Assembly (NCBI RefSeq): GCF_021513135.1
Contig: NZ_CP090981.1
Location: 124,001 to 188,000 of the forward strand
Origin: Vibrio sp. SS-MA-C1-2
Lineage (GTDB): Bacteria > Pseudomonadota > Gammaproteobacteria > Enterobacterales > Vibrionaceae
DNA: 64,000 bases
Direction of reading: 5' to 3'
Made by a program: the position numbers and the translations under genes. Below, one piece after another: positions 34,123-44,600 of this stretch. Every line of letters begins with the position of its first letter. Position 1 is the first letter of the stretch. The notes under the pieces are model-generated. The model was not told the DNA's origin. It saw nothing but the letters and a program-made list of their open reading frames with translations, and made no database searches.

Positions 34123-35253
34123 TTACCCGACTAATGCCAATAGAACACCAGCTGCAACAGCAGAACCAAGCACTCCAGCAACGTTTGGCCCCATTGCATG
34201 CATTAAGAGAAAGTTCTGTGGATTCGCCTCTAAACCGACTTTATTAACCACTCGAGCCGCCATCGGTACAGCAGAAACGCCAGCTGCACCGATTAATGGA
34301 TTGATTGGCTCATCACTGTATTTTGCCAGCAATTTAGCCATTAATAGTCCACCCGCAGTACCAATACTAAATGCCGCAGCACCTAATAATAAAATACCTA
34401 GAGTTTCAAATTGCAAAAACTGCTCAGCCTGTAATTTTGAACCCACCCCCAAGCCTAAAAAGATGGTTACAATATTAATTAACTCATTTTTTGCCGTACT
34501 AGAAAGTCGATCAACTACCCCACACTCTTGCATCAAGTTCCCGAAGCAAAACATTCCAACCAATGGCGTTGCTGCGGGTAAGAAGAAGATCGTCAAGAGC
34601 AGCACCACTAATGGAAAAAAGATTTTTTCTGATTTGTGGACATGTCGCAACTGCCGCATCTCAATCTTTCGTTCAGCTTCTGTTGTTAATGCTTTCATGA
34701 TTGGTGGTTGAATGATAGGGACTAACGCCATGTAGCTATAAGCAGCAACGGCGACAGCACCTAAAAGATCCGGTGATAACTGACTGGCTAAAAATATAGC
34801 GGTTGGGCCATCTGCACCACCTATAATGGCAATCGATGATGCATCCGCAAGAGTAAACTCCATACCAGGAATCGCATTTAATAGAATTGCACCAAATAGC
34901 GTGGCAAAAATTCCGACTTGAGCAGCCGCACCAAGTAGCAGTGTTTTCGGATTGGCAATCAATGCACCAAAGTCGGTCATCGCGCCAACACCCATAAAAA
35001 TCAACAACGGAAAAATACCCGTTTCGATCCCCGCATAATAGATGTAGTAGAGTAATCCCCCTTCATCAGTAAAGCCGCCACCTGGAATATTCGCGAGAAT
35101 TGCGCCAAAACCAATCGGTAATAACAGTAATGGTTCAAAACCTTTGCGAATGGCTAAAAATAATAACCCGCATCCAACAGTGGTCATCAACAACTGACCA
35201 AGAGTAAAGTTAGCTAACCCTGTTTCACTCCATAAGATATATAATCCATCCAT
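34123..35253 (-). CDS. oadB: Oxaloacetate decarboxylase, beta subunit (Na+ pump)
   Basis: OadB is the integral membrane subunit that removes CO2 from carboxybiotin and pumps Na+ outward. The 376-residue protein has about ten hydrophobic segments. The conserved family motif [16 protein letters not shown] is near residue 145 and carries the Asp implicated in Na+ transport. The C-terminal [18 protein letters not shown] and [16 protein letters not shown] are also typical. It is 9 bp downstream of oadA, the third gene of oadGAB. Sodium export of this kind suits a marine organism. Confidence 0.97.
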   Translation of the reverse strand: MDGLYILWSETGLANFTLGQLLMTTVGCGLLFLAIRKGFEPLLLLPIGFGAILANIPGGGFTDEGGLLYYIYYAGIETGIFPLLIFMGVGAMTDFGALIANPKTLLLGAAAQVGIFATLFGAILLNAIPGMEFTLADASSIAIIGGADGPTAIFLASQLSPDLLGAVAVAAYSYMALVPIIQPPIMKALTTEAERKIEMRQLRHVHKSEKIFFPLVVLLLTIFFLPAATPLVGMFCFGNLMQECGVVDRLSSTAKNELINIVTIFLGLGVGSKLQAEQFLQFETLGILLLGAAAFSIGTAGGLLMAKLLAKYSDEPINPLIGAAGVSAVPMAARVVNKVGLEANPQNFLLMHAMGPNVAGVLGSAVAAGVLLALVG

Positions 35254-35262
35254 GTTATACCC

Positions 35263-37089
35263 TTATGTGATTGTAAGAAGTGGAGAACCGACAGAAACGC
35301 TCTCTCCTTCCTTAATATGTAATTGTTGAACTACACCTGCATGAGCCGCCCTCACCTCAGTTTCCATTTTCATCGCTTCAAGAATCAATAGAACTTCGCC
35401 CTCAGCGACATGCTGTTGGGGTTCAACCATCACCTTGAAAATACTGCCGGTTAGTGGTGCTAAAACAGGTTCTGCATCATGGATTGCATTGGGGTGAACT
35501 TTTTTAGTGACTGTTGGCGCTTCGGTTATCTCATTGATTGCACCTTGAGGTCCAATTTCAACATTAAATAGCTGTCCATTCACTTTCACGCTGTAATTTT
35601 CAATGCCTTGCTCAACTGAAGTATCAATATTAACAGGGGTAGCTTTAGTACTAGGCGCTGTTTTATCATTTAAGGCAACAGGTTTTGGTTCAAAAAAATC
35701 AGGATTATGGCGATGATTAAGAAAGTTAAGCCCGACTTGTGGGAAGAGTGCATAGGTTAATACATCATCAATTTCATTATCAGCTAAAGATACTGACTCC
35801 GTCTTCGATTTCTCTTTCAGCTCGGCAGTGAGAGTTTCAAGTTCATCAGCAATCAAATCAGCAGGACGACAAGTAATCTCCTCTTCTCCTGCTAATACAC
35901 GTTTTTGCAATTCAGGGTTTAATTCAGCCGGTGCTCGACCATACTCCCCTTTCAAAATTCCAGCTGTCTCTTTCGTGATGCTCTTATAGCGCTCGCCAGA
36001 AAGGACATTAATTACCGCTTGAGTTCCCACGATCTGAGAGGTTGGTGTCACTAAAGGGATAAAACCTAAATCTTGGCGAACTTTGGGGATTTCAGCCAAT
36101 ACTTGATCCATCTTATCAGCCGCACCCTGCTCTTTTAACTGACTTTCCATATTGGTCAACATCCCCCCTGGAACTTGGGCGATTAGAATCCGTGAGTCGA
36201 TTCCCTTTAGTTGTCCTTCAAATTGATGATATTTCTTACGGACTTCCCTGAAATAGTCAGCAATAGGTTCCAGAGCATTGAGGTTTAATTGAGTAGAGCG
36301 AGGTGTTTGATCTAACATTGCGACGACACTCTCTGTCGCTGCATGGCCATAAGTCTGACTCATTGAGGAAATAGCGGTATCAAGGATATCAACCCCAGCT
36401 TCAACGGCCTTAATTGCCGTTGCCATCGAAAGCCCAGTCGTCGCATGGCAATGAAGCGCCAACGGAATATCACAACTGGCTTTAATTTTTCCAATTAACG
36501 CCTCAGCTTCATAAGGTTTCAATAGACCAGACATATCTTTAATACAGAGAGAGTCACAGCCCAGATCTTCTAGCTGTTTAGCAAGATCGACCCAGCTATC
36601 TAAGGTATGTACCGGACTTGTGGTATATGAAATCGCACCTTGTGCATGAGCACCCACGTCTCTCACCGCTTGTACTGAGGTTTGAAAATTTCGCACATCA
36701 TTCATGGCATCAAAAATACGGAATATATCCATGCCATTATGGTGCGCTCGCTCAACAAACTTAGTGACGACATCATCACCATAATGTCGATAACCTAATA
36801 AGTTTTGTCCACGCAGTAACATCTGCATTGGCGTTTTTGGCATCGCTTTTTTCAGTAAACGAAGACGCTCCCATGGATCTTCACCTAAATAGCGAATACA
36901 GGCATCAAATGTTGCCCCACCCCAAGTCTCTAAAGACCAGTAGCCAATATTGTCTAACTTCTCGGCTATCGGTAACATATCTTCAATTCGCATCCGAGTT
37001 GCAAACAAGGATTGATGTGCATCCCTTAATACCACATCGGTAATTGACAGTTGCTTCGGGGTATTTGAGATATTATTGTGCAGAGACAT
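35263..37089 (-). CDS. oadA: Oxaloacetate decarboxylase, alpha subunit
   Basis: OadA transfers the carboxyl group of oxaloacetate to biotin, yielding pyruvate. The N-terminal carboxyltransferase barrel begins [17 protein letters not shown] and includes RIFDAMND and the metal ligand segment [11 protein letters not shown] linker rich in Thr, Pro and Ala (about 500-520) leads to the biotin carrier domain, with EAMKMETE, where Lys574 is the biotinylated residue. At 608 residues it is slightly longer than other OadA proteins. It lies between oadG and oadB and is surely in the same operon. Confidence 0.98.
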   Translation of the reverse strand: MSLHNNISNTPKQLSITDVVLRDAHQSLFATRMRIEDMLPIAEKLDNIGYWSLETWGGATFDACIRYLGEDPWERLRLLKKAMPKTPMQMLLRGQNLLGYRHYGDDVVTKFVERAHHNGMDIFRIFDAMNDVRNFQTSVQAVRDVGAHAQGAISYTTSPVHTLDSWVDLAKQLEDLGCDSLCIKDMSGLLKPYEAEALIGKIKASCDIPLALHCHATTGLSMATAIKAVEAGVDILDTAISSMSQTYGHAATESVVAMLDQTPRSTQLNLNALEPIADYFREVRKKYHQFEGQLKGIDSRILIAQVPGGMLTNMESQLKEQGAADKMDQVLAEIPKVRQDLGFIPLVTPTSQIVGTQAVINVLSGERYKSITKETAGILKGEYGRAPAELNPELQKRVLAGEEEITCRPADLIADELETLTAELKEKSKTESVSLADNEIDDVLTYALFPQVGLNFLNHRHNPDFFEPKPVALNDKTAPSTKATPVNIDTSVEQGIENYSVKVNGQLFNVEIGPQGAINEITEAPTVTKKVHPNAIHDAEPVLAPLTGSIFKVMVEPQQHVAEGEVLLILEAMKMETEVRAAHAGVVQQLHIKEGESVSVGSPLLTIT

Positions 37090-37142
37090 AATTTTAAACT
37101 CCTTTTATAAAATTAGTGGTTCTATCGCGACTAACTACTTTT

Positions 37143-37379
37143 TTATCTGTTATTTCTATACTGTTTCACTGCAACACTAATAGCTGCAACCACATCAGGA
37201 GAAAGCTCAGATTGAGTTGGAGAGGACGAATTAACCGGTATCGGTTGTAGCTCTCCAATTTTAGAGGTGATTATTTTTGTTTGAACTCTTAAAATAACAA
37301 TTAATAGTGCTAAAAATAAAAAAACAACACTCATGCCAATAAGCATTAAACTTAGAGCGTCTAATAACAACGTTGCCAT
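37143..37379 (-). CDS. oadG: Oxaloacetate decarboxylase, gamma subunit
   Basis: The gene encodes a small single-span membrane protein of 78 residues. The hydrophobic segment is at about 5-30 (LLLDALSLMLIGMSVVFLFL). A hydrophilic tail ends SPDVVAAISVAVKQYRNNR, a pattern typical of OadG/MadG subunits, which hold the alpha and beta subunits together. It is the first gene of the oadGAB operon, 53 bp before oadA. GGATAC lies shortly before the ATG. Confidence 0.92.
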   Translation of the reverse strand: MATLLLDALSLMLIGMSVVFLFLALLIVILRVQTKIITSKIGELQPIPVNSSSPTQSELSPDVVAAISVAVKQYRNNR

Positions 37380-37511
37380 ATTGTATCCTTACTTGCTCAC
37401 ATTGATTACATTTTATACATAACTATCATGATGATATTTACAAGTCAATTTTAATAATTCAAAAAAAAATACAATAATGATTATAAAAAGAGCAAAAATG
37501 GAATTTCAGGC

Positions 37512-37543
37512 AAAAAAAAACCCAATCGTTAGATTGGGTTTCT
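37512..37543 (-). terminator. Terminator of the tRNA array
   Basis: AACCCAATC-GTTA-GATTGGGTTT forms a 9-10 bp stem followed by a long T tract on the leftward strand. It lies a few bases past the last tRNA-Arg gene. Confidence 0.9.
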
Positions 37544-37548
37544 TAATA

Positions 37549-37625
37549 TGGCGCGTCCTGGAGGATTCGAACCTCCGACCGCCTGGTTCGTAGCCAGGTA
37601 CTCTATCCAGCTGAGCTAAGGACGC
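37549..37625 (-). tRNA. tRNA-Arg (anticodon ACG), copy 1
   Basis: This 77-nt gene reads GCGTCCTTAGCTCAGCTGGA on the leftward strand. The anticodon loop is CTACGAA, the T arm GGTTCGAATCC, and the 3' end is encoded as GCCA. The A at the wobble position would be edited to inosine, reading CGU, CGC and CGA. It is the last gene of the array in the direction of transcription. Confidence 0.97.
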
Positions 37626-37728
37626 AAAAAGGTATTACGATTAAACAGATAGTGACTTAAACTAAAAATCTAATGATTTACATTAACTTCTTATTTCAAT
37701 AAATGATTATCTATCTAATTTTAAATAG

Positions 37729-37805
37729 TGGCGCGTCCTGGAGGATTCGAACCTCCGACCGCCTGGTTCGTAGCCAGGTACTCTATCCAGCTGAGCTAAG
37801 GACGC
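37729..37805 (-). tRNA. tRNA-Arg (anticodon ACG), copy 2
   Basis: The gene body is identical to the copy at 37549, with encoded CCA. The spacer before it is about 100 bp and AT-rich. Confidence 0.97.
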
Positions 37806-37907
37806 ACAAGATGTTTCAATTAAACAGACAGTTATATTAACTAAGAACCTAACAACTAGTATCAACCTCTTGTTTGATAACTCTTTGTCTCTCTAATTTT
37901 TAAATAG

Positions 37908-37984
37908 TGGCGCGTCCTGGAGGATTCGAACCTCCGACCGCCTGGTTCGTAGCCAGGTACTCTATCCAGCTGAGCTAAGGACGC
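37908..37984 (-). tRNA. tRNA-Arg (anticodon ACG), copy 3
   Basis: It is identical by eye to the other ACG copies. Its 3' flank (TTTTTAAATAG on the + strand) closely resembles that of copy 2, suggesting tandem duplication of gene plus spacer. Confidence 0.97.
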
Positions 37985-38075
37985 ACAAGGTGTTACTTTA
38001 GATAACGGTTAGAAACAAAAAAGCCTCCATCTAAAAAGATAGATACTTTAAAGATATTATCTAATTTTAAAAATA

Positions 38076-38152
38076 TGGCGCGTCCTGGAGGATTCGAACC
38101 TCCGACCGCCTGGTTCGTAGCCAGGTACTCTATCCAGCTGAGCTAAGGACGC
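38076..38152 (-). tRNA. tRNA-Arg (anticodon ACG), copy 4
   Basis: The gene body matches the other ACG copies, with encoded CCA. It is 22 bp downstream (in transcription) of a tRNA-Ser gene. Confidence 0.97.
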
Positions 38153-38174
38153 GCAGGGTGTTACTTTTAAATAA

Positions 38175-38267
38175 TGGCGGTGAAGGAGGGATTCGAACCC
38201 TCGATACGGCTACAAACCGTATACTCCCTTAGCAGGGGAGCGCCTTCAGCCTCTCGGCCACCTCACC
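38175..38267 (-). tRNA. tRNA-Ser (anticodon GCT), copy 1
   Basis: This 93-nt gene reads GGTGAGGTGGCCGAGAGGCT on the leftward strand, with anticodon loop CTGCTAA, a long variable arm (GTATACGGTTTGTAGCCGTA) and encoded GCCA. It reads AGU and AGC. Confidence 0.97.
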
Positions 38268-38275
38268 GCAAAATA

Positions 38276-38352
38276 TGGCGCGTCCTGGAGGATTCGAACC
38301 TCCGACCGCCTGGTTCGTAGCCAGGTACTCTATCCAGCTGAGCTAAGGACGC
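38276..38352 (-). tRNA. tRNA-Arg (anticodon ACG), copy 5
   Basis: The gene body matches the other ACG copies. Only 8 bp separate it from the following tRNA-Ser, so the two are processed from one precursor. Confidence 0.97.
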
Positions 38353-38414
38353 ATATTTTGCTATATAAAAAGTTCAGTTAGTTGCTAACTAAGAAAACTC
38401 TTTATTCTAAATTG

Positions 38415-38491
38415 TGGCGCGTCCTGGAGGATTCGAACCTCCGACCGCCTGGTTCGTAGCCAGGTACTCTATCCAGCTGAGCTAAGGACGC
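38415..38491 (-). tRNA. tRNA-Arg (anticodon ACG), copy 6
   Basis: The gene body matches the other ACG copies. It is the second gene of the array, after tRNA-Ser copy 2. Confidence 0.97.
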
Positions 38492-38506
38492 ACAAGTTGC
38501 AAGAAA

Positions 38507-38599
38507 TGGCGGTGAAGGAGGGATTCGAACCCTCGATACGGCTACAAACCGTATACTCCCTTAGCAGGGGAGCGCCTTCAGCCTCTCGGCCACCTCACC
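38507..38599 (-). tRNA. tRNA-Ser (anticodon GCT), copy 2
   Basis: The gene body is identical by eye to the tRNA-Ser at 38175. It is the promoter-proximal gene of the eight-gene array. Confidence 0.97.
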
Positions 38600-38614
38600 G
38601 TCTTGCGGAGGCAC

Positions 38615-38642
38615 ATATTACTGTTAGCTGAAAATAAGTCAA
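38615..38642 (-). promoter_or_regulatory. Promoter of the tRNA array
   Basis: On the leftward strand TTGACT (38642-38637) and TAATAT (38620-38615) are 16 bp apart. They are followed by the GC-rich GTGCCTCCGC, which would act as a stringent-type discriminator. The first tRNA starts 16 bp after the -10 box. The sequence from 38643 to 38936 upstream holds no recognisable gene. Confidence 0.75.
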
Positions 38643-38936
38643 ACACTTTTTAGTAAAAAAAAGAGATATTAAGCTTACATGCGCATTAAACAATCAAAGC
38701 GCGAGTTATTTACACAAATTTTCATTCATAACGAGATAATTATCATCTAACTCATTATCGAAAAATCATTTATTGTTAATCTGTAATGTGAAAAATATTT
38801 AATTACTTTTCGATAAACTGAAATTGTAAAAAACTATCGATTACCTTAATTTAAGATATAAACAGACTTGAAAAGTTAGATCGGGTGGAATTGGATCCAA
38901 CGAAATCTCCACCTCAAATGAAGAAAATATAAAACT

Positions 38937-39064
38937 TATACCTAAAATAATTGGCGTTGCTAGTAGGCGGCAAGTGAGTGAGGCCCCATGAGTATAGGTT
39001 TTCTATATGATTGGGGTGAATGAATACAGCCAACAACTTAGCGACTTCAAGTATGAAGGGGATA
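38937..39064 (+). repeat. ERIC intergenic repeat, full length
   Basis: This 128-bp copy is nearly identical to the one at 9385 (TATACCTAAAATAATTGGCG to GAAGGGGATA). It lies between csrA and the tRNA array, just past the csrA terminator. Confidence 0.9.
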
Positions 39065-39075
39065 ACGGCTTATAA

Positions 39076-39104
39076 AAACAAAAGGCCAATCATAAGATTG
39101 GCCT
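39076..39104 (-). terminator. Terminator after csrA
   Basis: GAGGCCAATC-TTAT-GATTGGCCTTTT on the leftward strand is a strong stem followed by TGTTTTTAT. It lies 6 bp past the csrA stop codon. Confidence 0.85.
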
Positions 39105-39110
39105 CAGCGT

Positions 39111-39308
39111 TTAGTAATTACCTGAAACAGGTGGATTACCATTTTTTTCTGCTTGTATACGCATGTAGATTTCTTCACGGTGTACAGAAACCTCTTTTGG
39201 TGCATTTACACCGATACGTACCTGATTGCCTTTTACGCCAAGTACAGTGACAGTTACTTCATCACCAATCATTAATGTTTCACCGACACGTCGGGTTAGA
39301 ATTAGCAT
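39111..39308 (-). CDS. csrA: Carbon storage regulator CsrA
   Basis: CsrA is a small RNA-binding dimer that blocks or stabilises mRNAs at GGA motifs and controls carbon flux, motility and virulence-type traits. The start is the ATG at 39308 with AAGGAG nine bases upstream, giving [18 protein letters not shown] and a 65-residue protein. An upstream extension of 44 codons is not CsrA-like. The RNA-contacting residues Leu4, Arg6 and Arg7 and the VHREEIY segment with Arg44 are present. BarA, encoded at the right edge of the window, acts above CsrA through the UvrY/VarA and CsrB-type pathway. Confidence 0.98.
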   Translation of the reverse strand: MLILTRRVGETLMIGDEVTVTVLGVKGNQVRIGVNAPKEVSVHREEIYMRIQAEKNGNPPVSGNY

Positions 39309-39955
39309 TCTAGTGCTCCTTGAGTTAATTCTCGAATTAATAAGATTCCAATTATTACCGAAATGCAATAGGTGCATATTTCGATAAGTTACATATATCT
39401 GTAAATTTCTCCGCTCAAGAAACAGCGAGAAGTCGCGCATTATCTGAAAAAACGCTAAAAATCACAAATATTTTATTCATAATTTTTAATAATTAAGATT
39501 GCTTAACTAATCATTGATATTGCTTAAACGTTTATTTCATCTCGACATATGGTGGATTAAAATATTTTTAGCTAGTTAATAAAATAAGCTAGGATGAAAT
39601 CCATTTCATATTCCTCTCAATCAACTGTCAATTTGACGATCGATATCGTGGCATACTCATATCTTACTTAGCAAATTTCAATCAGTTCAAATAAGACCTA
39701 TTCAGTAGTATAGGTCATATTTTGATTCTACTTATACATCACAGAAGAATCATTACCAAGTTACCATAACAATAATATAGGTCTGATTATCATAACCTTC
39801 TATAGTTTTTACTATTGATTTGCAATTTATCTCTAATTTTTATTATATTAGCTTGGTTATCCAAGCAGTTAGCTGCCCCCTCCACAGGTTAAACTTCAAC
39901 CAAATATAGAGCAGTCAGTTCACTTTTTACTACCTTTTCTTGCACTTTCTCTTGA
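39309..39955. other. 647-bp gene-free AT-rich gap between csrA and alaS
   Basis: No convincing open reading frame is present on either strand. Two small hairpins are visible: GACCTAT...ATAGGTC at 39695-39716, and GCTTGGTTATCCAAGC at 39851-39866, which may mark the end of the alaS transcript but lacks a T tract. In V. cholerae I recall an aspartokinase gene (lysC) between alaS and csrA; nothing like it is here. The csrA promoter must lie in the right part. Confidence 0.6.
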
Positions 39956-42538
39956 TTATAGCTTTTCTGCTAACCAAGGCGTCACACTCTCTAATGCTGT
40001 TGGTAATGCGTCAGGGTTTGTACCGCCAGCTTGTGCCATATCTGGACGACCACCACCTTTACCACCGACTTGTTGAGCTACCATGTTAACAAGCTCTCCG
40101 GCTTTCACTTTGCCGATAAGATCTTTGGTTACACCAGCAATCAAACCTACTTTACCATCCGCGTTATTGCCCAACACTACGATGCCTGAACCCAATTGAT
40201 TCTTTAAATCATCAACCATGCCACGTAGCGCCTTATTATCAGCACCATCAAGCTTAGCGATAAGGACATTAACACCATTAATTTCCACTTTTTTATTGAT
40301 AAGTCCCGCACTCTCTTGAGCCGCTAACTTATCTTTAAGCTGTTTGATCTCTTTTTCTAATGACTTCGCTTTCTGTTGCATCTCATCAACTTTACTCTCG
40401 GTTTGAGCTTGTTGTTGATAGAATGCAGAAATTGCCGCATCAGCTGTGACGGCTTCAATTCGACGGATACCTGCAGCAATACCGCCTTCAGATACAATCT
40501 TAAAGAGACCGATATCACCAGTACGAGTTGCGTGGATACCACCACAAAGTTCCGTAGAGAAATCACCCATTGATAACACACGAACTTGATCGTCGTATTT
40601 TTCGCCAAACAGTGCCATTGCACCTTTCGCTTTTGCCGCTTCAATGTCCATGACCTCAGTCGTTATTGCATTGTTCAAGCGAATTTGATCGTTAACAATA
40701 CGCTCTACTTGCGATAACTCTTCTGGCTTAACGGCTTCAAGGTTAGAGAAGTCAAAACGTAAGCCTTCAGCCTTAACCAAAGACCCTTTCTGCGTCACAT
40801 GCTCACCAAGAACTTGCTGTAGTGCTTCATGTAATAGGTGAGTGGCAGAGTGATTCAATGCACTGTTATGACGACGTACAGAATCAACAGAAGCTTCTAC
40901 TTCGCTATTTGTTAGTAATGAACCTTGAGCAACTGAACCCTTATGAATAATACCGTTACCGAGCTTCTGAGTATCAGTGACAATAAACTCGCCACCCGCA
41001 GCAGAAATCGTACCAGCATCACCAACCTGACCGCCTGACTCAGCATAGAATGGCGTTGAAGTAAGAACGACTACGCCCTCTTCACCTTCGTTTAATTGGT
41101 CTACTTTTTCACCATTAAGGTAAAGCTCAGCCACCGTTACTTTATCAGACTCTTGGGTGTAACCCGTAAACTCAGACTCAGTCTCAACTTTTAGTGCTTC
41201 ATTGTAATCAGTCCCAAAGTTACCTGCTTGACGAGCACGTTCACGCTGCGCTGTCATTGCTGCTTCAAAGCCATCTTCATCAATAGTAAAGCCGCGCTCA
41301 CGAGCAACATCATTGGTTAAATCAGCAGGGAAACCGTAAGTATCATAAAGTTTAAATACCGTTTCACCATCAAGCACTTTACCGTCAACTTTCTCTAATG
41401 CATCAGCAAGAATCGCCATTCCTCGATCAAGTGTTCGGCTGAAATTTTCTTCTTCAATTTTCAGAACTTTTTCAACTAACTCTTGTTGCTTCTTAAGCTC
41501 AGTACCGGCAGTGCCCATCACTTCAGCAAGAGTGCCCACAAGCTTATAGAAGAATGCATCCGTTGCGCCTAATTTATTACCATGACGAACCGCACGGCGA
41601 ATAATACGACGTAATACATAGCCACGGCCTTCGTTTGACGGCATAACACCATCAACGATTAAAAATGCACATGAGCGAATATGGTCAGCCACAACGCGTA
41701 AAGATTGATTGTCTAGATCGTCAGTACCAATCACTTTAGCAGCCGCTTTGATCAATGTTTGGAAGACATCGATTTCGTAATTTGAGTGAACATTTTGCAT
41801 AATTGCAGAGATACGCTCAATTCCCATCCCTGTATCAACAGATGGCTTAGGTAGCGGCTCCATTGTACCGTCAGATTGACGATTGAACTGCATAAATACG
41901 TTGTTCCAGATTTCGATGAAACGGTCACCATCTTCTTCTGGTGTACCTGGACGTCCACCCCAAATGTGATCACCATGATCATAGAAAATCTCAGAACATG
42001 GACCACAAGGGCCTGTATCACCCATCTGCCAGAAGTTATCAGATTCAAAAGGTTTACCACCCTCTTTATCTCCAATACGGATGATACGATCAGCTGGAAT
42101 ACCCATTTCTTTATTCCAAATTTCAAACGCTTCATCATCAGTTTGATAGATCGTCACTAATAGACGCTCTTGTGGCAGCTTTAGGGTTTCAGTTAAAAAT
42201 TCCCATGCAAATTTAATCGCATCTTGCTTGAAGTAGTCTCCAAAGCTAAAGTTACCAAGCATTTCAAAAAATGTGTGGTGACGAGCAGTAAAACCAACGT
42301 TTTCTAAATCGTTATGCTTACCACCAGCACGAACACAGCGCTGAGCCGTAGTTGCACGGTTATAATTGCGTTTTTCAATGCCAAGAAAAACATCTTTAAA
42401 CTGGTTCATTCCCGCATTAGTAAACAGTAATGTTGGATCATTAGCTGGAACCAGTGAAGAACTAGGAACAATCTGATGTCCCTTACTCTCAAAGAATTCT
42501 AGAAATGCGCGACGGATCTCTTCTGTGGTCATGTACAT
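39956..42538 (-). CDS. alaS: Alanyl-tRNA synthetase
   Basis: AlaRS charges tRNA-Ala and edits mischarged Ser and Gly. The class II catalytic domain begins with [20 protein letters not shown] and includes [17 protein letters not shown]. The editing domain carries [12 protein letters not shown] (near 565) and the Cys/His zinc residues in [15 protein letters not shown] (near 665). The C-terminal C-Ala domain ends in the glycine-rich [15 protein letters not shown]. The length is 860 residues (E. coli 876). It follows recX in the same direction across a gap containing an ERIC element. Confidence 0.98.
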   Translation of the reverse strand: MYMTTEEIRRAFLEFFESKGHQIVPSSSLVPANDPTLLFTNAGMNQFKDVFLGIEKRNYNRATTAQRCVRAGGKHNDLENVGFTARHHTFFEMLGNFSFGDYFKQDAIKFAWEFLTETLKLPQERLLVTIYQTDDEAFEIWNKEMGIPADRIIRIGDKEGGKPFESDNFWQMGDTGPCGPCSEIFYDHGDHIWGGRPGTPEEDGDRFIEIWNNVFMQFNRQSDGTMEPLPKPSVDTGMGIERISAIMQNVHSNYEIDVFQTLIKAAAKVIGTDDLDNQSLRVVADHIRSCAFLIVDGVMPSNEGRGYVLRRIIRRAVRHGNKLGATDAFFYKLVGTLAEVMGTAGTELKKQQELVEKVLKIEEENFSRTLDRGMAILADALEKVDGKVLDGETVFKLYDTYGFPADLTNDVARERGFTIDEDGFEAAMTAQRERARQAGNFGTDYNEALKVETESEFTGYTQESDKVTVAELYLNGEKVDQLNEGEEGVVVLTSTPFYAESGGQVGDAGTISAAGGEFIVTDTQKLGNGIIHKGSVAQGSLLTNSEVEASVDSVRRHNSALNHSATHLLHEALQQVLGEHVTQKGSLVKAEGLRFDFSNLEAVKPEELSQVERIVNDQIRLNNAITTEVMDIEAAKAKGAMALFGEKYDDQVRVLSMGDFSTELCGGIHATRTGDIGLFKIVSEGGIAAGIRRIEAVTADAAISAFYQQQAQTESKVDEMQQKAKSLEKEIKQLKDKLAAQESAGLINKKVEINGVNVLIAKLDGADNKALRGMVDDLKNQLGSGIVVLGNNADGKVGLIAGVTKDLIGKVKAGELVNMVAQQVGGKGGGRPDMAQAGGTNPDALPTALESVTPWLAEKL

Positions 42539-42650
42539 TGGCTATTCCTGACTCTGCTCGTGTTTAATCTATTAAATGTGGTGGGCATTCCCGCCACAAC
42601 TCATCGATACGCCATTGTTGGCTTAATCGCGATGATTCTATGACAAATTA

Positions 42651-42778
42651 TATACTCAAGATAATTGGAGTTATTAGTCGGTGACAAGTGAATGAGTCCC
42701 CACGTGTATAGATATACTATATGATTGGGACGAACGAGTGCAGCCAACAACCTAGCAACTTCAAATATGAAGAATATA
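42651..42778 (+). repeat. ERIC intergenic repeat, full length but diverged
   Basis: This copy is 128 bp, from TATACTCAAGATAATTGGAG to CTTCAAATATGAAGAATATA. It has more substitutions than the other full copies (for example GAATGAGTCCCCACGTG). It fills the middle of the 355-bp gap between recX and alaS. I see nothing else in that gap. Confidence 0.85.
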
Positions 42779-42893
42779 AGTAAGATAAATTTTCTGGCGC
42801 TAATTGTAAAATAACTAGGCAGTAAGGGGGAGTGTTTATCGAAATAAAAATCAAATTTAACGGCAAAAGCGGAATAATTAGGGCAATTATCCG

Positions 42894-43334
42894 TTAATCT
42901 TCGCCATTTAAAGCATAATTGATTTGATCAAAGTTGAATCCTCTCGATTGTAAAAAGCGGATCCGACGAGCTTTCTCTTTATCTGAGTCAATTTCGCGAC
43001 TAAATCGACGCGCTAAAGTCTCTTTGGCTAACTCAAACCAGTCTTGATCATTCTCTTGTGTCGCTATTTCTATGATCTGGTTTTCAACGCCTTTCTGTTT
43101 TAAGGTCTGTTTGATACGATATAAACCATGGCCTTTGCTAATCCCTGATCGTACAACTAACTCACTATAGCGACCATCATCAAGCCAACGATGCTCAAAA
43201 CAGAACAAAATCGCCTCATCAATCTCTGATGAAGCGAAATCACGAGTTTGAAGCTTAGTTCTAAGTTCGTACTCACTGTGGTCACGGCGAGATAAAATAT
43301 TCACCGCGACCTGTTTAGCTGTCAGCTTAACCAT
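42894..43334 (-). CDS. recX: Regulatory protein RecX
   Basis: RecX caps RecA filaments and inhibits their growth. The 146-residue protein (E. coli 166) shows RecX helical repeats: AVNILSRRDHSEYELRTKL at the start, WLDDGRYSELVVRSGISKG in the middle and RIRFLQSRGFNFDQINYAL at the end. It is 39 bp downstream of recA in the same direction, so it is expressed by read-through from the SOS promoter. Confidence 0.95.
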   Translation of the reverse strand: MVKLTAKQVAVNILSRRDHSEYELRTKLQTRDFASSEIDEAILFCFEHRWLDDGRYSELVVRSGISKGHGLYRIKQTLKQKGVENQIIEIATQENDQDWFELAKETLARRFSREIDSDKEKARRIRFLQSRGFNFDQINYALNGED

Positions 43335-43373
43335 ATTACTCTGAACTTAAAGCGCTAAAGCGACAAGATAGAT

Positions 43374-44417
43374 TTAAAATGCTTCACCATCTTTTGCTGC
43401 TGCTTTATCATCAGCGCTCTCTTCTACTGGCTTAGTCAATAAGTTCGCTCGTAGTGTTGTATCAATTTCATTGGCAATTTCAGGGTGGTCTTTTAAAAAC
43501 TGAGAAGCATTGGCTTTACCTTGACCAATCTTATCGCCTTTATATGAGTACCATGCACCTGCTTTTTCAACTAGTTTCTCTTTGACGCCAAGGTCAACCA
43601 GCTCACCGTAACGGTTAAAGCCTTGACCATATAAGATTTGTGTTTCAGCCTGTCTAAATGGTGCGGCAATCTTGTTTTTAACCACTTTAATACGTGTTTC
43701 GTTGCCCACAACTTCATCGCCGCTCTTCACTGCACCTGTACGACGGATATCTAAACGAACAGAAGCATAGAATTTAAGCGCATTACCACCTGTTGTTGTT
43801 TCTGGATTACCAAACATCACACCAATCTTCATACGGATCTGGTTGATGAAGATACACATACAGTTTGATTGTTTTAGGTTACCGGTTAATTTACGCATTG
43901 CCTGACTTAACATACGAGCCTGAAGACCCATATGGCTATCACCCATCTCACCTTCAATTTCAGCTTTGGGTGTTAATGCCGCAACGGAATCGATAACCAT
44001 GACATCAACAGCACCAGAACGAGCTAAAGCATCACAAATCTCTAGTGCTTGTTCACCGGTATCAGGCTGAGAAACTAATAAAGTATCAACATCCACACCC
44101 AGTTTTTTTGCATAGATAGGATCAAGGGCATGCTCAGCATCGATAAAAGCACAGGTTTTACCTGAACGCTGAGCGGCAGCAATAACTTCTAAAGTTAATG
44201 TTGTTTTACCTGAAGATTCTGGACCATAGATTTCAACAATACGTCCCATTGGAAGACCACCCGCACCCAGTGCGATATCTAGAGATAAAGAGCCTGTTGA
44301 TACAGTTTCAATATCCATAGTACGGTTGTCACCCAACTTCATAATCGAGCCTTTACCAAACTGTTTTTCAATTTGGCTAAGTGCTGCGTCTAACGCTTTT
44401 TGCTTATTGCTATCCAT
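43374..44417 (-). CDS. recA: Recombinase RecA
   Basis: RecA forms filaments on single-stranded DNA for homologous pairing and triggers LexA self-cleavage. The start is MDSNKQKAL at 44417 (347 residues), with GGAG six bases upstream; an ATG four codons earlier lies on that ribosome-binding site. Walker A GPESSGKT is at residues 65-72, Walker B is in [12 protein letters not shown], the L2 loop includes [14 protein letters not shown], and the C-terminus is acidic. It is the first gene of recA-recX. Its promoter encloses a perfect LexA box. Confidence 0.99.
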   Translation of the reverse strand: MDSNKQKALDAALSQIEKQFGKGSIMKLGDNRTMDIETVSTGSLSLDIALGAGGLPMGRIVEIYGPESSGKTTLTLEVIAAAQRSGKTCAFIDAEHALDPIYAKKLGVDVDTLLVSQPDTGEQALEICDALARSGAVDVMVIDSVAALTPKAEIEGEMGDSHMGLQARMLSQAMRKLTGNLKQSNCMCIFINQIRMKIGVMFGNPETTTGGNALKFYASVRLDIRRTGAVKSGDEVVGNETRIKVVKNKIAAPFRQAETQILYGQGFNRYGELVDLGVKEKLVEKAGAWYSYKGDKIGQGKANASQFLKDHPEIANEIDTTLRANLLTKPVEESADDKAAAKDGEAF

Positions 44418-44461
44418 GTGATGCTCCAATGAGAAACTTAAATATTCTGACAGTTAATTGA

Positions 44462-44489
44462 AGTATACTGTCTATTCATACAGTGTCTA
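44462..44489 (-). promoter_or_regulatory. recA: recA promoter with LexA box filling the spacer
   Basis: On the leftward strand the -35 TAGACA (44489-44484) and -10 TATACT (44467-44462) are 16 bp apart. The spacer itself (44483-44468) is the LexA box CTGTATGAATAGACAG, matching CTGT-N8-ACAG. LexA binding would exclude RNA polymerase completely. The start codon lies about 45 bp downstream. Confidence 0.9.
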
Positions 44490-44600
44490 GTGTTAAATCA
44501 ATTTTTTTAACGATTAACTGAATTAATAATAGTTTGTAAATGACTTTTATTATAGTTAAAAATTTAAATTATAATTTTTAATCAATTGATTTTATAAGAT

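Noticed and set aside
37549-38600. Regularly spaced ~77-bp repeats that could suggest a CRISPR array
   Set aside because: Each repeat folds into a tRNA-Arg cloverleaf with encoded CCA, and spacers vary widely in length; no cas genes are nearby.
39020-39250. 76-codon frame running out of the ERIC element into csrA antisense
   Set aside because: It is composed of repeat sequence plus the complement of csrA, with no independent support.
40357-42160. Alternative-frame open readings of 94-128 codons inside alaS
   Set aside because: They are shadows of alaS; the AlaRS reading is complete with all domains.
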